Shown here: in pieces, positions 24,831-37,639 of the stretch | Numbering within the stretch: position 1 is the first letter of the stretch | Layout of the letters: each line of letters starts with the position of its first letter | Assembly (NCBI GenBank): GCA_031769625.1 | Contig: JAUIMM010000016.1 | Location: forward strand, 18,620,566 to 18,684,565 | DNA: 64,000 nucleotides | Direction: 5' to 3' | Origin: Taudactylus pleione | Lineage: Eukaryota > Chordata > Amphibia > Anura > Myobatrachidae | Notes under the pieces: generated by a model | Told to the model about the DNA's origin: nothing | What the model saw: the letters and a program-made list of their open reading frames with translations, nothing else | The model's database searches: none | Position numbers and translations under genes: made by a program

Positions 24831-27800
24831 AACAGCAGAGGGGGACCTGCTGAGAACCCCTAAGAGGCGGCCAGAGCGCCGATAAACATTGAAACAGCAG
24901 AAGGGGACCTGCTGAGAACCCCTAAGAGGCGTCTGAAGTGCCGACAACCATTGAAACAGCAGAGGGGGACCTGCTGAGAACCCCTAAGAGGCGGCCGGAG
25001 CGCCGACAAACATTGAAACAGCAGAGGGGGACCTGCTGAGAACCCCTAAGAGGCGGCTGGAGCGCCGACAAACATTGAAACAGCAGAGGGGGACCTGCTG
25101 AGAACCTCTAAGAGGCGGCCAGAGCGCCGATAAACATTGAAACAGCAGAAGGGGACCTGCTGAGAACCCCTAAGAGGCGTCTGAAGTGCCGAAAACCATT
25201 GAAACAGCAGAGGGGGACCTGCTGAGAACCTCTTAGAGGCGGCCGGAGCGCCGACAAACATTGAAACAGCAGAGGGGGACCTGCTGAGAACCCCTAAGAG
25301 GCGGCTGGAGGGCCGACAAATATTGAAACAGCAGAGGGGGACCTGCTGAGAACCTCTAAGAGGCGGCTGGTGCGCCGACAAACATTGAAACAGCAGAGGG
25401 GGACCTGCTGAGAACCCCTAAGAGGCGGCCGGAGCGCCGACAAACATTGAAACAGCAGAGGGGGACCTGCTGAGAACCCCTAAGAGGCGGCCAGAGCGCC
25501 GACAAACATTGAAACAGCAGAAGGGGACCTGCTGAGAACACCTAAGAGGCGGCCGGAGCGCCGACAAACATTGAAACAGCAGAGGGGAACCTGCTGAGAA
25601 CCCCTAAGAGGCGTCCGGAGCGCCGACAAACATTGAAACAGCAGAGGGGGACTTGCTGAGAACCCCTAAGAGGCGGCCGGAGTGCTGACAAACATTGAAA
25701 CAGCAGAGGGGGACCTGCAGATAACCCCTAAGAGGCTGCCGGAGCACCGACAAACATTGAAACAGCAGAGGGGGACCTGCTGAGAACCCCTAAGAGGCAG
25801 CCGGAGCGCCGACAAACATTGAAACAGAAGAGGGGGACCTGCTGAGAACCCCTAAGAGGCGGCCAGAGCACCGATAAACATTGAAACAGCAGAGGGAACC
25901 TGCTGAGAACACCGAAGAGGCGGCCGGAGCGCCGACAAACATTGAAACAGAAGAGGGGGACCTGCTGAGAACCCCTAAGCGGCGGCCGGATCGCCTACAA
26001 ACATTGAAACAGCAGAGGGGGACCTGCTGAGAACCCCTAAGAGGCGGCCGAAGTGCCGACAAACATTGAAACAGCAGAGGGTGACTTGCTGAGAACCCGA
26101 AAGAGGCGGCCGAAGCGCCGACCAGCATTGAAACAGCAGAGGGGGACCTGCTGAGAACCCCTAAGAGGCGGCCGGGGTGCCGACACACATTGAAACAGCA
26201 GAGGGGGACCTGCTGAGAACCCCTAAGAGGCGGCTGGAGCACCAACAAACATTGAAACAGCAGAGGGGGACCTGCTGAGAACCCCTCAGAGGCGGCCGAA
26301 GCGCCGACAAACATTGAAACAGCAGAGGGGGACCTGCTGAGAACCCCTAAGTGGCGGCCTATGCGCCGACAAACATTGAAACAGCAGAGGGGGAACTGCT
26401 GAGAACCCCTAAGAGACAGCCGAAGCACCGACAAAACTTTGAAACAGCAGAGGGGGACTTGCTGAGAACCCCAAAGTGGCAGCCGAAGCGCCGACCAGCA
26501 TTGAAACAGCAGAGGGGGACTTGCTGAGAACCCCTAAGAGGCGGCCGAAGCGCCGACCAGCATTGAAACAGCAGCGGTGGACCTGCTGAGAACCCCTAAG
26601 AGGCGGCCGGAGCGCCGACAAATATTGAAACAGCAGAGGGGGACCTGCTGAGAACACCGAAGAGGCGGCCGGAGCGCCGACAAACATTGAAACAGCAGAG
26701 GGGGACCTGCTGAGAACCCCTAAGAGGCTGCCGGATCGCCGACAAACATTGAAACAGCAGAGGGGGACTTGCTGAGAACCCCTAAGAGGCGGCCGGAGTG
26801 CCGACAAACATTGAAACAGCAGAGGGGGACCTGCTGAGAACCCCTAAGAGGCGGCCGGAGCGCTGACAAACATTGAAACAGTAGAGGGGGACCTGCAGAT
26901 AACCCCTAAGAGGCGGCCGGAGCACCGACAAACATTGAAACAGCAGAGGGGGACCTGCTGAGAACCCCTAAGAGGCGGCCGGAGCGCCGACAAACATTGA
27001 AACAGAAGAGGGGGACCTGCTGAGAACCCCTAAGATGCGGCCGAAGTGCCAACAAACATTGAAACAGCAGAGGGGGACTTGCTGAGAACCCCTAAGAGGC
27101 GGCCGAAGCACCGACCAGCATTGAAACAGCAGAGGGGGACCTGCTGAGAACCCCTTAGTGGCGGCCTATGCGCCGACAAACATTGAAACAGCAGAGGGGG
27201 AACTGCTGAGAACCCCTAAGAGACAGCCGAAGCACCGACAAAAATTTGAAACAGCAGAGGGGGACTTGCTGAGAACCCCTAAGTGGCAGCCGAAGCGCCG
27301 ACCAGCATTGAAACAGCAGCGGGGGACCTGCTGAGAACCCCTAAGAGGCGGCTGGTGCGCCGACAAACATTGAAACAGCAGAGGGGGACCTGCAGATAAC
27401 CCCTAAGAGGCTGCCGGAGCACCGACAAACATTGAAACAGCAGAGGTGGACCTGCTGAGAACCCCTAAGAGGCAGCCGGAGCGCCGACAAACATTGAAAC
27501 AGAAGAATTGGGGACCAGCTGAGAACCCCTAAGAGGCGGCCAGAGCGCCGATAAACATTGAAACAGCAGAGGGAACCTGCTGAGAACACCTAAGAGGCGG
27601 CCGGAGCGCCGACAAACTTTGAAACAGAAGAGGGGGACCTGCTGAGAACCCCTAAGCGGCGGCCGGAGCGCCTACAAACATTGAAACAGCAGAGGGGGAC
27701 CTGCTGAGAACCCCTAAGAGGCGGCCGAAGTGCCGACAAACATTGAAACAGCAGAGGGTGACTTGCTGAGAACCCCAAAGAGGCGGCCGAAGCGCCGACC

Positions 27801-28299
27801 AGCATTGAAACAGCAGAGGGGGACCTGCTGAGAACCCCTAAGAGGCGGCCGGAGTGCCGACACACATTGAAACAGCAGAGGGGGACCTGCTGAGAACCCC
27901 TAAGAGGCGGCTGGAGCACCGACAAACATTGAAACAGCAGAGGGGGACCTGCTGGGAACCCCTCAGAGGCGGCCGAAGCGCCGACAAACATTGAAACAGC
28001 AGAGGGGGACCTGCTGAGAACCCCTAAGTGGCGGCCTATGCGCCGACAAACATTGAAACAGCAGAGGGGGAACTGCTGAGAACCCCTAAGAGACAGCCGA
28101 AGCACCGACAAAACTTTGAAACAGCAGAGGGGGACTTGCTGAGAACCCCAAAGTGGCAGCCGAAGCGCCGACCAGCATTGAAACAGCAGAGGGGGACTTG
28201 CTGAGAACCCCTAAGAGGCGGCCGAAGCGCCGACCAGCATTGAAACAGCAGCGGTGGACCTGCTGAGAACCCCTAAGAGGCGGCCGGAGCGCCGACAAA

Positions 28300-29790
28300 T
28301 ATTGAAACAGCAGAGGGGGACCTGCTGAGAACCCCTAAGAGGCGGCCGGAGCACCGACAAACATTGAAACAGCAGAGGGGGACCTGCTGAGAACCCCTAA
28401 GAGGCGGCCGGAGTGCCGAGAAACATTGAAACAGCAGAGGGGGACCTGCTGAGAACCCCTAAGAGGCGGCCAAAGCGCCGACAAACAATGAAACAGCAGA
28501 GGGGGACCTGCTGAGAACCCCTAAGAGGCGGCCGAAGCGCCGACCAACATTGAAACATCAGAGGGGGACCTGCTGAGAACCCCTAAGAGGCGGACGGAGC
28601 GCCGACAAACATTGAAACAGCAGAGGGGGACCTGCAGATAAATCCTAAGAGGAGGCCAGAGCGCCGTCAAACATTGAAACAGCAGAGGGGGACCTGCTGA
28701 GAACCCCTAAGAGGCGGCCAGAGTGCCGATAAACATTGAAACAGCAGAAGGGAATCTGCTGAGAACACCTAAGAGGCGGCCGGAGCGCCGACAAACATTG
28801 TAACAGCAGAGGGGGACCTGCTGAGAACCCCTAAGAGGCGGCCAGAGCGCCGATAAACATTGAAACAGCAGAAGGGGACCTGCTGAGAACCCCAAAGAGG
28901 CGTCCGAAGTGCCGACAACCATAGAAACAGCAGAGGGGGACCTGCTGAGAACCCCTAAGAGGCGGCCGGAGCGCCGACAACCATTGAAACAGCAAAGGGG
29001 GACCTGCTGAGAACCTCTAAGAGGCGGCCAGAGCGACGACAAACATTGAAACAGCAGAGGGGGACCAGCTGAGAACACCGAAGAGGCGGCCGGAGCACCG
29101 ACAAACATTGAAACAGCAGAGGGGGAACTGCTGAGAACCCCTAAGAGAAAGCCGAAGCACCGACAAAACTTTGAAACAGCAGAGGGGGACTTGCTGAGAA
29201 CCCCTAAGTGGCAGCCGAAGCGCCGACCAGCATTGAAACAGCAGAGGGGGACTTGCTGAGAACCCCTAAGAGGCGGCCGAAGCGCCGACCAGCATTGAAA
29301 CAGCAGCGGGGGACCTGCTGAGAACCCCTAAGAGGCGGCCGGAGCGCCGACAAACATTGAAACAGCAGAGGGGGACCTGCTGAGATCACCTAAGAGGCGG
29401 CCTGAGCGCCGACAAACATTGAAACAGCAGAGGGGGACCTGCTGAGAACACCTAAGAGGCGGCCGCAGCGCCGACAAATATTGAAACAGCAGAGAGGGAC
29501 CTGCTGAGTACCCCTAAGAGGCGGCTGGAGCGCCGACAAACATTGAAACAGCAGAGGGGGACCTGCTGAGAACCCCTAAGAGGCGGCTGGAGCGCCGACA
29601 AACATTGAAACAGCAGAGGGGGACCTGCTGAGAACCCCTAAGAGGCGGCTGGTGCGCCGACAAACAGTGAAACAGCAGAGGGGGACCTGCTGAGAACCCC
29701 TAAGAGGCGGCCGGAGCGCCGACAAACATTGAAACAGCAGAGGGGGACCTGCTGAGAACCCCTAAGAGGCGGCCAGAGCACTGACAAACA
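28300..29790 (+). repeat. Block recurring at 34.6-36.18 kb (offset about 6,390 bp)
   Basis: Shared order: 'gaaacatcag', 'gcagataaatcctaagagga', 'gggaatctgctg', 'cattgtaacagcag', 'accatagaaac', 'agagacagcc' or 'agagaaagcc', and 'acagtgaaac' (about 29665 and 36055). The 34.6-kb copy holds one extra monomer near 35.04 kb. The same marker set recurs at 45.4, 48.1, 54.1 and 57.1 kb, so it is one of the array's recurrent modules. Confidence 0.75.
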
Positions 29791-32700
29791 TTGAAACAGC
29801 AGAGGGGGACCTGCTGAGAACCCCTAAGAGGCGGCCGGAGCGCCGACAACCATTGAATCAGCAGAGGGGGACCTGCTGAGAACCTCTAAGAGGCGGCCAG
29901 AGCGCCGACAAACATTGAAACAGCAGAGGGGGACTTGCTGAGAACCCCTAAGAGGCGGCCGGTGCGCCGACAAACATTGAAACAGCAGAGGGGGACCTGC
30001 TGAGAACCCCTATGAGGCGGCCGGAGCGCCGACAAACATTGAAACAGCAGAGGGGGACCTGCTGAGAACCCCTAAGAGGCGGCTGGAGCGCCGACAAACA
30101 TTGAAACAGCAGAGGGGGACCTGCTGAGAACCCCTAAGAGGCGGCTGGTGCGCCGACAAACATTGAAACAGCAGAGGGGGACCTGCTGAGAACCCCTAAG
30201 AGGCAGCCGGAGCGCCGACAAACATTGAAACAGCAGAGGGGGACCTGCTGAGAACCCCTAAGAGGCGGCCAGAGCGCCGACAAACATTGAAACAGCAGAA
30301 GGGGACCTGCTGAGAACACCGAAGAGGCGGCCGGAGCGCCGACAAACATTGAAACAGCAGAGGGGGACCTGCTGAGAACCCCTAAGAGGCGGCCGGATCG
30401 CCGACAAACATTGAAACAGCAGAGGGGGACTTGCTGAGAACCCCTAAGAGGCGGCCGGAGTGCCGACAAACATTGAAACAGCAGAGGGGGACCTGCTGAG
30501 AACCCCTAAGAGGCGGCCGGAGCGCCGACAAACATTGAAACAGCAGAGGGGGACCTGCAGATAACCCCTAAGATGTGGCCGGAGCACCGACAAACATTGA
30601 AACAGCAGAGGGGGACCTGCTGAGAACCCCTAAGAGGCGGCCGGAGCACCGACAAACATTGAAACAGAAGAGGGGGACCTGCTGAGAACCCCTAAGAGGC
30701 AGCCGGAGCGCCTACAAACATTGAAACAGCAGAGGGGGACCTGCTGAGATCCCCTAAGATGCGGCCGAAGTGCCGACAAACATTGAAACAGCAGAGGGGG
30801 ACCTGCTGAGAACCCCTAAGAGGCGGCCGGAGCGCCGACAAATATTGAAACAGCAGAGGGGGACCTGCTGAGAACACCGAAGAGGCGGCCGGAGCGCCGA
30901 CAAACATTGAAACAGCAGAGGGGGACCTGCTGAGAACCCCTAAGAGGCTGCCGGATCGCCGACAAACATTGAAACAGCAGAGGGGGACTTGCTGAGAACC
31001 CCTAAGAGGTGGCCGGAGTGCCGACAAACATTGAAACAGCAGAGGGGGACCTGCTGAGAACCCCTAAGAGGCGGCCGGAGCGCTGACAAACATTGAAACA
31101 GCAGAGGGGGACCTGCAGATAACCCCTAAGAGGCGGCCGGAGCACCGACAAACATTGAAACAGCAGAGGGGGACCTGCTGAGAACCCCTAAGAGGCGGCC
31201 GGAGCGCCGACAAACATTGAAACAGAAGAGGGGGACCTGCTGAGAACCCCTAAGATGCGGCCGAAGTGCCGACAAACATTGAAACAGCAGAGGGGGACTT
31301 GCTGAGAACCCCTAAGAGGCGGCCGAAGCGCCGACCAGCATTGAAACAGCAGAGGGGGACCTGCTGAGAACCCCTAAGAGGCGGCCGGAGTGCCGACAAA
31401 CATTGAAACAGCAGAGGGGGACCTGCTGAGAACCCCTAAGAGGCGGCCGGAGCACCGACAAACATTGAAACAGCAGAGGGGGACCTGCTGAGAACCCCTC
31501 AGAGGCGGCTGAAGTGCCGACAAACATTGAAACAGCAGAGGGGGACCTGCTGAGAACCCCTTAGTGGCGGCCTATGCGCCGACAAACATTGAAACAGCAG
31601 AGGTGGAACTGCTGAGAACCCCTAAGAGACAGCCGAAGCACCGACAAAAATTTGAAACAGCAGAGGGGGACTTGCTGAGAACCCCTAAGTGGCAGCCGAA
31701 GCGCCGACCAGCATTGAAACAGCAGAGGGGGACTTGCTGAGAACCCCTAAGAGGCGGCCAAAGCGCCGACCAGCATTGAAACAGCAGCGGGGGACCTGCT
31801 GAGAACCCCTAAGAGGCGGCCGGAGCGCCGACAAACATTGAAACAGCAGAGGGGGACCTGCTGAGATCACCTAAGAGGCGGCCTGAGCGCCGACAAACAT
31901 TGAAACAGCAGAGGGGGACCTGCTGAGAACACCTAAGAGGCGGCCGCAGCGCCGACAAATATTGAAACAGCAGAGGGGGACCTGCTGAGAACCCCTAAGA
32001 GGCGGCGATAGCGCCGACAAACATTGAAGCAGCAGAGGGGGACCTGCTGAGAACCCCTTAGAGGTGGCCGTAGCGCCGACAAACATTGAAACAGCAGAGG
32101 AGGACCTGCTGAGAACCCCTAAGAGGCGGCCGGAGTGCCGAGAAACATTGAAACAGCAGAGGGGGACCTGCTGAGAACCCCTAAGAGGCGGCCGAAGCGC
32201 CGACAAACATTGAAATAGCAGAGCGGGACCTGCTGAGAACCCCTAAGAGGCGGCTGAAGCGCCGACAAACAATGAAACAGCAGAGGGGGACCTGCTGAGA
32301 ACCCCTAAGAGGCGGCCGAAGCGCCGACAAACATTGAAACAGCAGAGGGGGACCTGCTGAGAACCCCTAAGAGGCGGCCGGAGCGCCGACAAACATTGAA
32401 ACAGCAGAGGGGGACCTGAAGATAACCCCTAAGAGGCGGCCGGAGCGACGTCAAACATTGAAACAGCAGAGGGGGACCTGCTGAGAACCCCTAAGAGGCG
32501 GCCGGAGCGCCGACAAACATTGAAACAGCAGAGGGGGACCTGCTGAGAACCCCTAAGAGGCGGCCAGAGCACCGATAAACATTGAAACAGCAGAAGGGGA
32601 CCTGCTGAGAACCCCTAAGAGGCGTCTGAAGTGCCGACAACCATTGAAACAGCAGAGGGGGACCTGCTGAGAACCCCTAAGAGGCGGCCGGAGCGCCGAC

Positions 32701-35700
32701 AAACATTGAAACAGCAGAGGGGGACCTGCTGAGAACCCCTAAGAGGCGGCTGGAGCGCCGACAAACATTGAAACAGCAGAGGGGGACATGCTGAGAACCT
32801 CTAAGAGGCGGCTGGTGCGCCGACAAACATTGAAACAGCAGAGGGGGACCTGCTGAGAACCCCTAAGAGGCGGCCGGAGCGCCGACAAACATTGAAACAG
32901 CAGAGGGGGACCTGCTGAGAACCCCTAAGAGGCGGCCACAGCGCCGACAAACATTGAAACAGCAGAAGGGGACCTGCTGAGAACACCTAAGAGGCGGCCG
33001 GAGCGCCGACAAACATTGAAACAGCAGAGGGGAACCTGCTGAGAACCCCTAAGAGGCGGCCGGAGCGCCGACAAACATTGAAACAGCAGAGGGGGACTTG
33101 CTGAGAACCCCTAAGAGGCGGCCGGAGTGCCGACAAACATTGAAACAGCAGAGGGGGACCTGCAGATAACCCCTAAGAGGCTGCCGGAGCACCGACAAAC
33201 ATTGAAACAGCAGAGGGGGACCTGCTGAGAACCCCTAAGAGGCAGCCGGAGCGCCGACAAACATTGAAACAGAAGAGGGGGACCAGCTGAGAACCCCTAA
33301 GAGGCGGCCAGAGCGCCGATAAACATTGAAACAGCAGAGGGAACCTGCTGAGAACACCTAAGAGGCGGCCGGAGCGCCGACAAACTTTGAAACAGAAGAG
33401 GGGGACCTGCTGAGAACCCCTAAGCGGCGGCCGGAGCGCCTACAAACATTGAAACAGCAGAGGGGGACCTGCTGAGAACCCCTAAAAGGCGGCCGAAGTG
33501 CCGACAAACATTGAAACAGCAGAGGGTGACTTGCTGAGAACCCCTAAGAGGCGGCCGAAGCGCCGACCAGCATTGAAACAGCAGAGGGGGACCTGCTGAG
33601 AACCCCTAAGAGGCGGCCGGAGTGCTGACACACATTCAAACAGCAGAGGGGGACCTGCTGAGAACCCCTAAGAGGCGGCTGGAGCACCGACAAACATTGA
33701 AACAGCAGAGGGGGACCTGCTGGGAACCCCTCAGAGGCGGCCGAAGCGCCGACAAACATTGAAACAGCAGAGGGGGACCTGCTGAGAACCCCTAAGAGGT
33801 GGCCGGAGCGCCTACAAACATTGAAACAGCAGAGGGGGACCTGCTGAGAACCCCTAAGATGCGGCCGAAGTGCCGACAAACATTGAAACAGCAGAGGGGG
33901 ACTTGCTGTGAATCCCTAAGAGGCGGCCGAAGCGCCGACCAGCATTGAAACAGCAGAGGGGGACCTGCTGAGAACCCCTAAGAGGCGGCCGGAGTGCCGA
34001 CAAACATTGAAACAGCAGAGGGGGACCTGCTGAGAACCCCTAAGAGGCGGCCGGAGCACCGACAAACATTGAAACAGCAGAGGGGGACCTGCTGAGAACC
34101 CCTCAGAGGCGGCCGAAGCGCTGACAAACATTGAAACAGCAGAGGGGGACCTGCTGAGAACCCCTTAGTGGCGGCCTATGCGCCGACAAACATTGAAACA
34201 GCAGAGGGGGAACTGCTGAGAACCCCTAAGAGACAGCCGAAGCACCGACAAAACTTTGAAACAGCAGAGGGGGACTTGCTGAGAACCCCAAAGTGGCAGC
34301 CGAAGCGCCGACCAGCATTGAAACAGCAGAGGGGGACTTGCTGAGAACCCCTAAGAGGCGGCCGAAGCGCCGACCAGCATTGAAACAGCAGCGGTGGACC
34401 TGCTGAGAACCCCTAAGAGGCGGCCGGAGCGCCGACAAATATTGAAACAGCAGAGGGGGACCTGCTGAGAACACCTAAGAGGCGGCCTGAGCGCCGACAA
34501 ACATTGAAACAGCAGAGGGGGACCAGCTGAGAACACCTAAGAGGCGGCCGGAGCGCCGACAAATATTGAAACAGCAGAGGGGGACCTGCTGAGAACCCCT
34601 AAGAGGCGGCGATAGCGCCGACAAACATTGAAGCAGCAGAGGGGGACCTGCTGAGAACCCCTAAGAGGCGGCCGGAGCACCGACAAACCTTGAAACAGCA
34701 GAGGGGGACCTGCAGAGAACCCCTAAGAGGCGGCCGGAGTGCCGAGAAACATTGAAACAGCAGAGGGGGACCTGCTGAGAACCCCTAAGAGGCGGCCGAA
34801 GCGCCGACAAACAATGAAACAGCAGAGGGGGACCTGCTGAGAACCCCTAAGAGGCGGCCGAAGCGCCGACCAACATTGAAACATCAGAGGGGGACCTGCT
34901 GAGAACCCCTAAGAGGCGGACGGAGCGCCGACAAACATTGAAACAGCAGAGGGGGACCTGCAGATAAATCCTAAGAGGAGGCCGGAGCGCCGTCAAACAT
35001 TGAAACAGCCAGAGGGGGACCTGCTGAGAACCCCTAAGAGGCGGCCGGAGCGCCGACAAACATTGAAACAGAAGAGGGGGACATGCTGAGAACCCCTAAG
35101 AGGCGGCCAGAGCGCCGATAAACATTGAAACAGCAGAAGGGAATCTGCTGAGAACACCTAAGAGGCGGCCGGAGCGCCGACAAACATTGTAACAGCAGAG
35201 GGGGGACCTGCTGAGAACCCCTAAGAGGCGGCCAGAGCGCCGATAAACATTGAAACAGCAGAAGGGGACCTGCTGAGAACCCCAAAGAGGCGTCCGAAGT
35301 GCCGACAACCATAGAAACAGCAGAGGGGGACCTGCTGAGAACCCCTAAGAGGCGGCCGGAGCGCCGACAACCATTGAAACAGCAGAGGGGGACCTGCTGA
35401 GAACCTCTAAGAGGCGGCCAGAGCACCGACAAACATTGAAACAGCAGAGGGGGACCAGCTGAGAACACCGAAGAGGCGGCCGGAGCGCCGACAAACATTG
35501 AAACAGCAGAGGGGGAACTGCTGAGAACCCCTAAGAGACAGCCGAAGCACCGACAAAACTTTGAAACAGCAGAGGGGGACTTGCTGAGAACCCCTAAGTG
35601 GCAGCCGAAGCGCCGACCAGCATTGAAACAGCAGAGGGGGACTTGCTGAGAACCCCTAAGAGGCGGCCGAAGCGCCGACCAGCATTGAAACAGCAGCGGG

Positions 35701-37639
35701 GGACCTGCTGAGAACCCCTAAGAGGCGGCCGGAGCGCCGACAAACATTGAAACAGCAGAGGGGGACCTGCTGAGATCACCTAAGAGGCGGCCTGAGCGCC
35801 GACAAACATTGAAACAGCAGAGGGGGACCTGCTGAGAACACCTAAGAGGCGGCCGCAGCGCCAACAAATATTGAATCAGCAGAGGGGGACCTGCTGAGTA
35901 CCCCTAAGAGGCGGCTGGAGCGCCGACAAACATTGAAACAGCAGAGGGGGACCTGCTGAGAACCCCTAAGAGGCGGCTGGAGCGCCGACAAACATTGAAA
36001 CAGCAGAGGGGGACCTGCTGAGAACCCCTAAGAGGCGGCTGGTGCGCCGACAAACAGTGAAACAGCAGAGGGGGACCTGCTGAGAACCCCTAAGAGGCGG
36101 CCGTAGCGCCGACAAACATTGAAACAGCAGAGGGGGACCTGCTGAGAACCCCTAAGAGGCGGCCAGAGCACCGACAAACATTGAAACAGCAGAAGGGGAC
36201 CTGCTGAGAACACCGAAGAGGCGGCCGGAGCGCCGACAAACATTGAAACAGCAGAGGGGGACCTGCTGAGAACCCCTAAGAGGCGGCCGGAGCGCCGACA
36301 ACCATTGAAACAGCAGAGGGGGACCTGCTGAGAACCTCTAAGAGGCGGACAGAGCGCCGACAAACATTGAAACAGCAGAGGGGGACTTGCTGAGAACCCC
36401 TAAGAGCCGGCCGGAGCGCCGACAAACATTGAAACAGCAGAAGGGGACCTGCTGAGAACCCGTAAGAGGCGGCCGGAGCGCCTACAAACATTGAAACAGC
36501 AGAGGGGGACCTGCTGAGAACCCCTAAGAGGCTGCCGAAGTCCCGAGAAACATTGAAACAGCAGAGGGGGACTTGCTGAGAACCCCTAAGAGGCGGCCGG
36601 TGCGCCGACAAACATTGAAACAGCAGAGGGGGACCTGCTGAGAACCCCTATGAGGCGGCCGGAGCGCCGACAAACATTGAAACAGCAGAGGGGGACCTGC
36701 TGAGAACCCCTAAGAGGCGGCTGGAGCGCCGACAAACATTGAAACAGCAGAGGGGGACCTGCTGAGAACCCCTAAGAGGCGGCTGGTGCACCGACAAACA
36801 TTGAAACAGCAGAGGGGGACCTGCTGAGAACCCCTAAGAGGCAGCCGGAGCGCCGACAAACATTGAAACAGCAGAGGGGGACCTGCTGAGAACCCCTAAG
36901 AGGCGGCCAGAGCGCCGACAAACATTGAAACAGCAGAAGGGGACCTGCTGAGAACACCGAAGAGGCGGCCGGAGCGCCGACAAACATTGAAACAGCAGAG
37001 GGGGACCTGCTGAGAACCCCTAAGAGGCGGCCGGATCGCCGACAAACATTGAAACAGCAGAGGGGGACTTGCTGAGAACCCCTAAGAGGCGGCCGGAGTG
37101 CCGACAAACATTGAAACAGCAGAGGGGGACCTGCTGAGAACCCCTAAGAGGCGGCCGGAGCACCGACAAACATTGAAACAGCAGAGGGGGACCTGCAGAT
37201 AACCCCTAAGATGCGGCCGGAGCACCGACAAACATTGAAACAGCAGAGGGGGACCTGCTGAGAACCCCTAAGAGGCGGCCGGAGCGCCGACAAACATTGA
37301 AACAGAAGAGGGGGACCTGCTGAGAACCCCTAAGAGGCGGCCGGAGCGCCTACAAACATTGAAACAGCAGAGGGGGACCTGCTGAGATCCCCTAAGATGC
37401 GGCCGAAGTGCCGACAAACATTGAAACAGCAGAGGGGGACCTGCTGAGAACCCCTAAGAGGCGGCTGGTGCGCCGACAAACATTGAAAGAGCAGAGGAGG
37501 ACCTGCTGAGAACCCCTAAGAGGCGGCCGGAGCGCCGACAAACATTGAAACAGCAGAGGGGGACCTGCTGAGAACCCCTAAGAGGCGGCCAGAGCGCCGA
37601 CAAACATTGAAACAGCAGAAGGGGACCTGCTGAGAACCC

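Noticed and set aside
25790..26434. A 214-codon minus-strand open frame, the longest in the window
   Set aside because: It lies wholly in the satellite and exists because several monomers in a row have lost the TAG in 'ctcttagg' by 'aacaccgaag', 'ctcagagg' or similar changes. The unit is 62 bp, so the three frames rotate and the product is three frame translations strung together. No start context, domain or codon constraint supports it.
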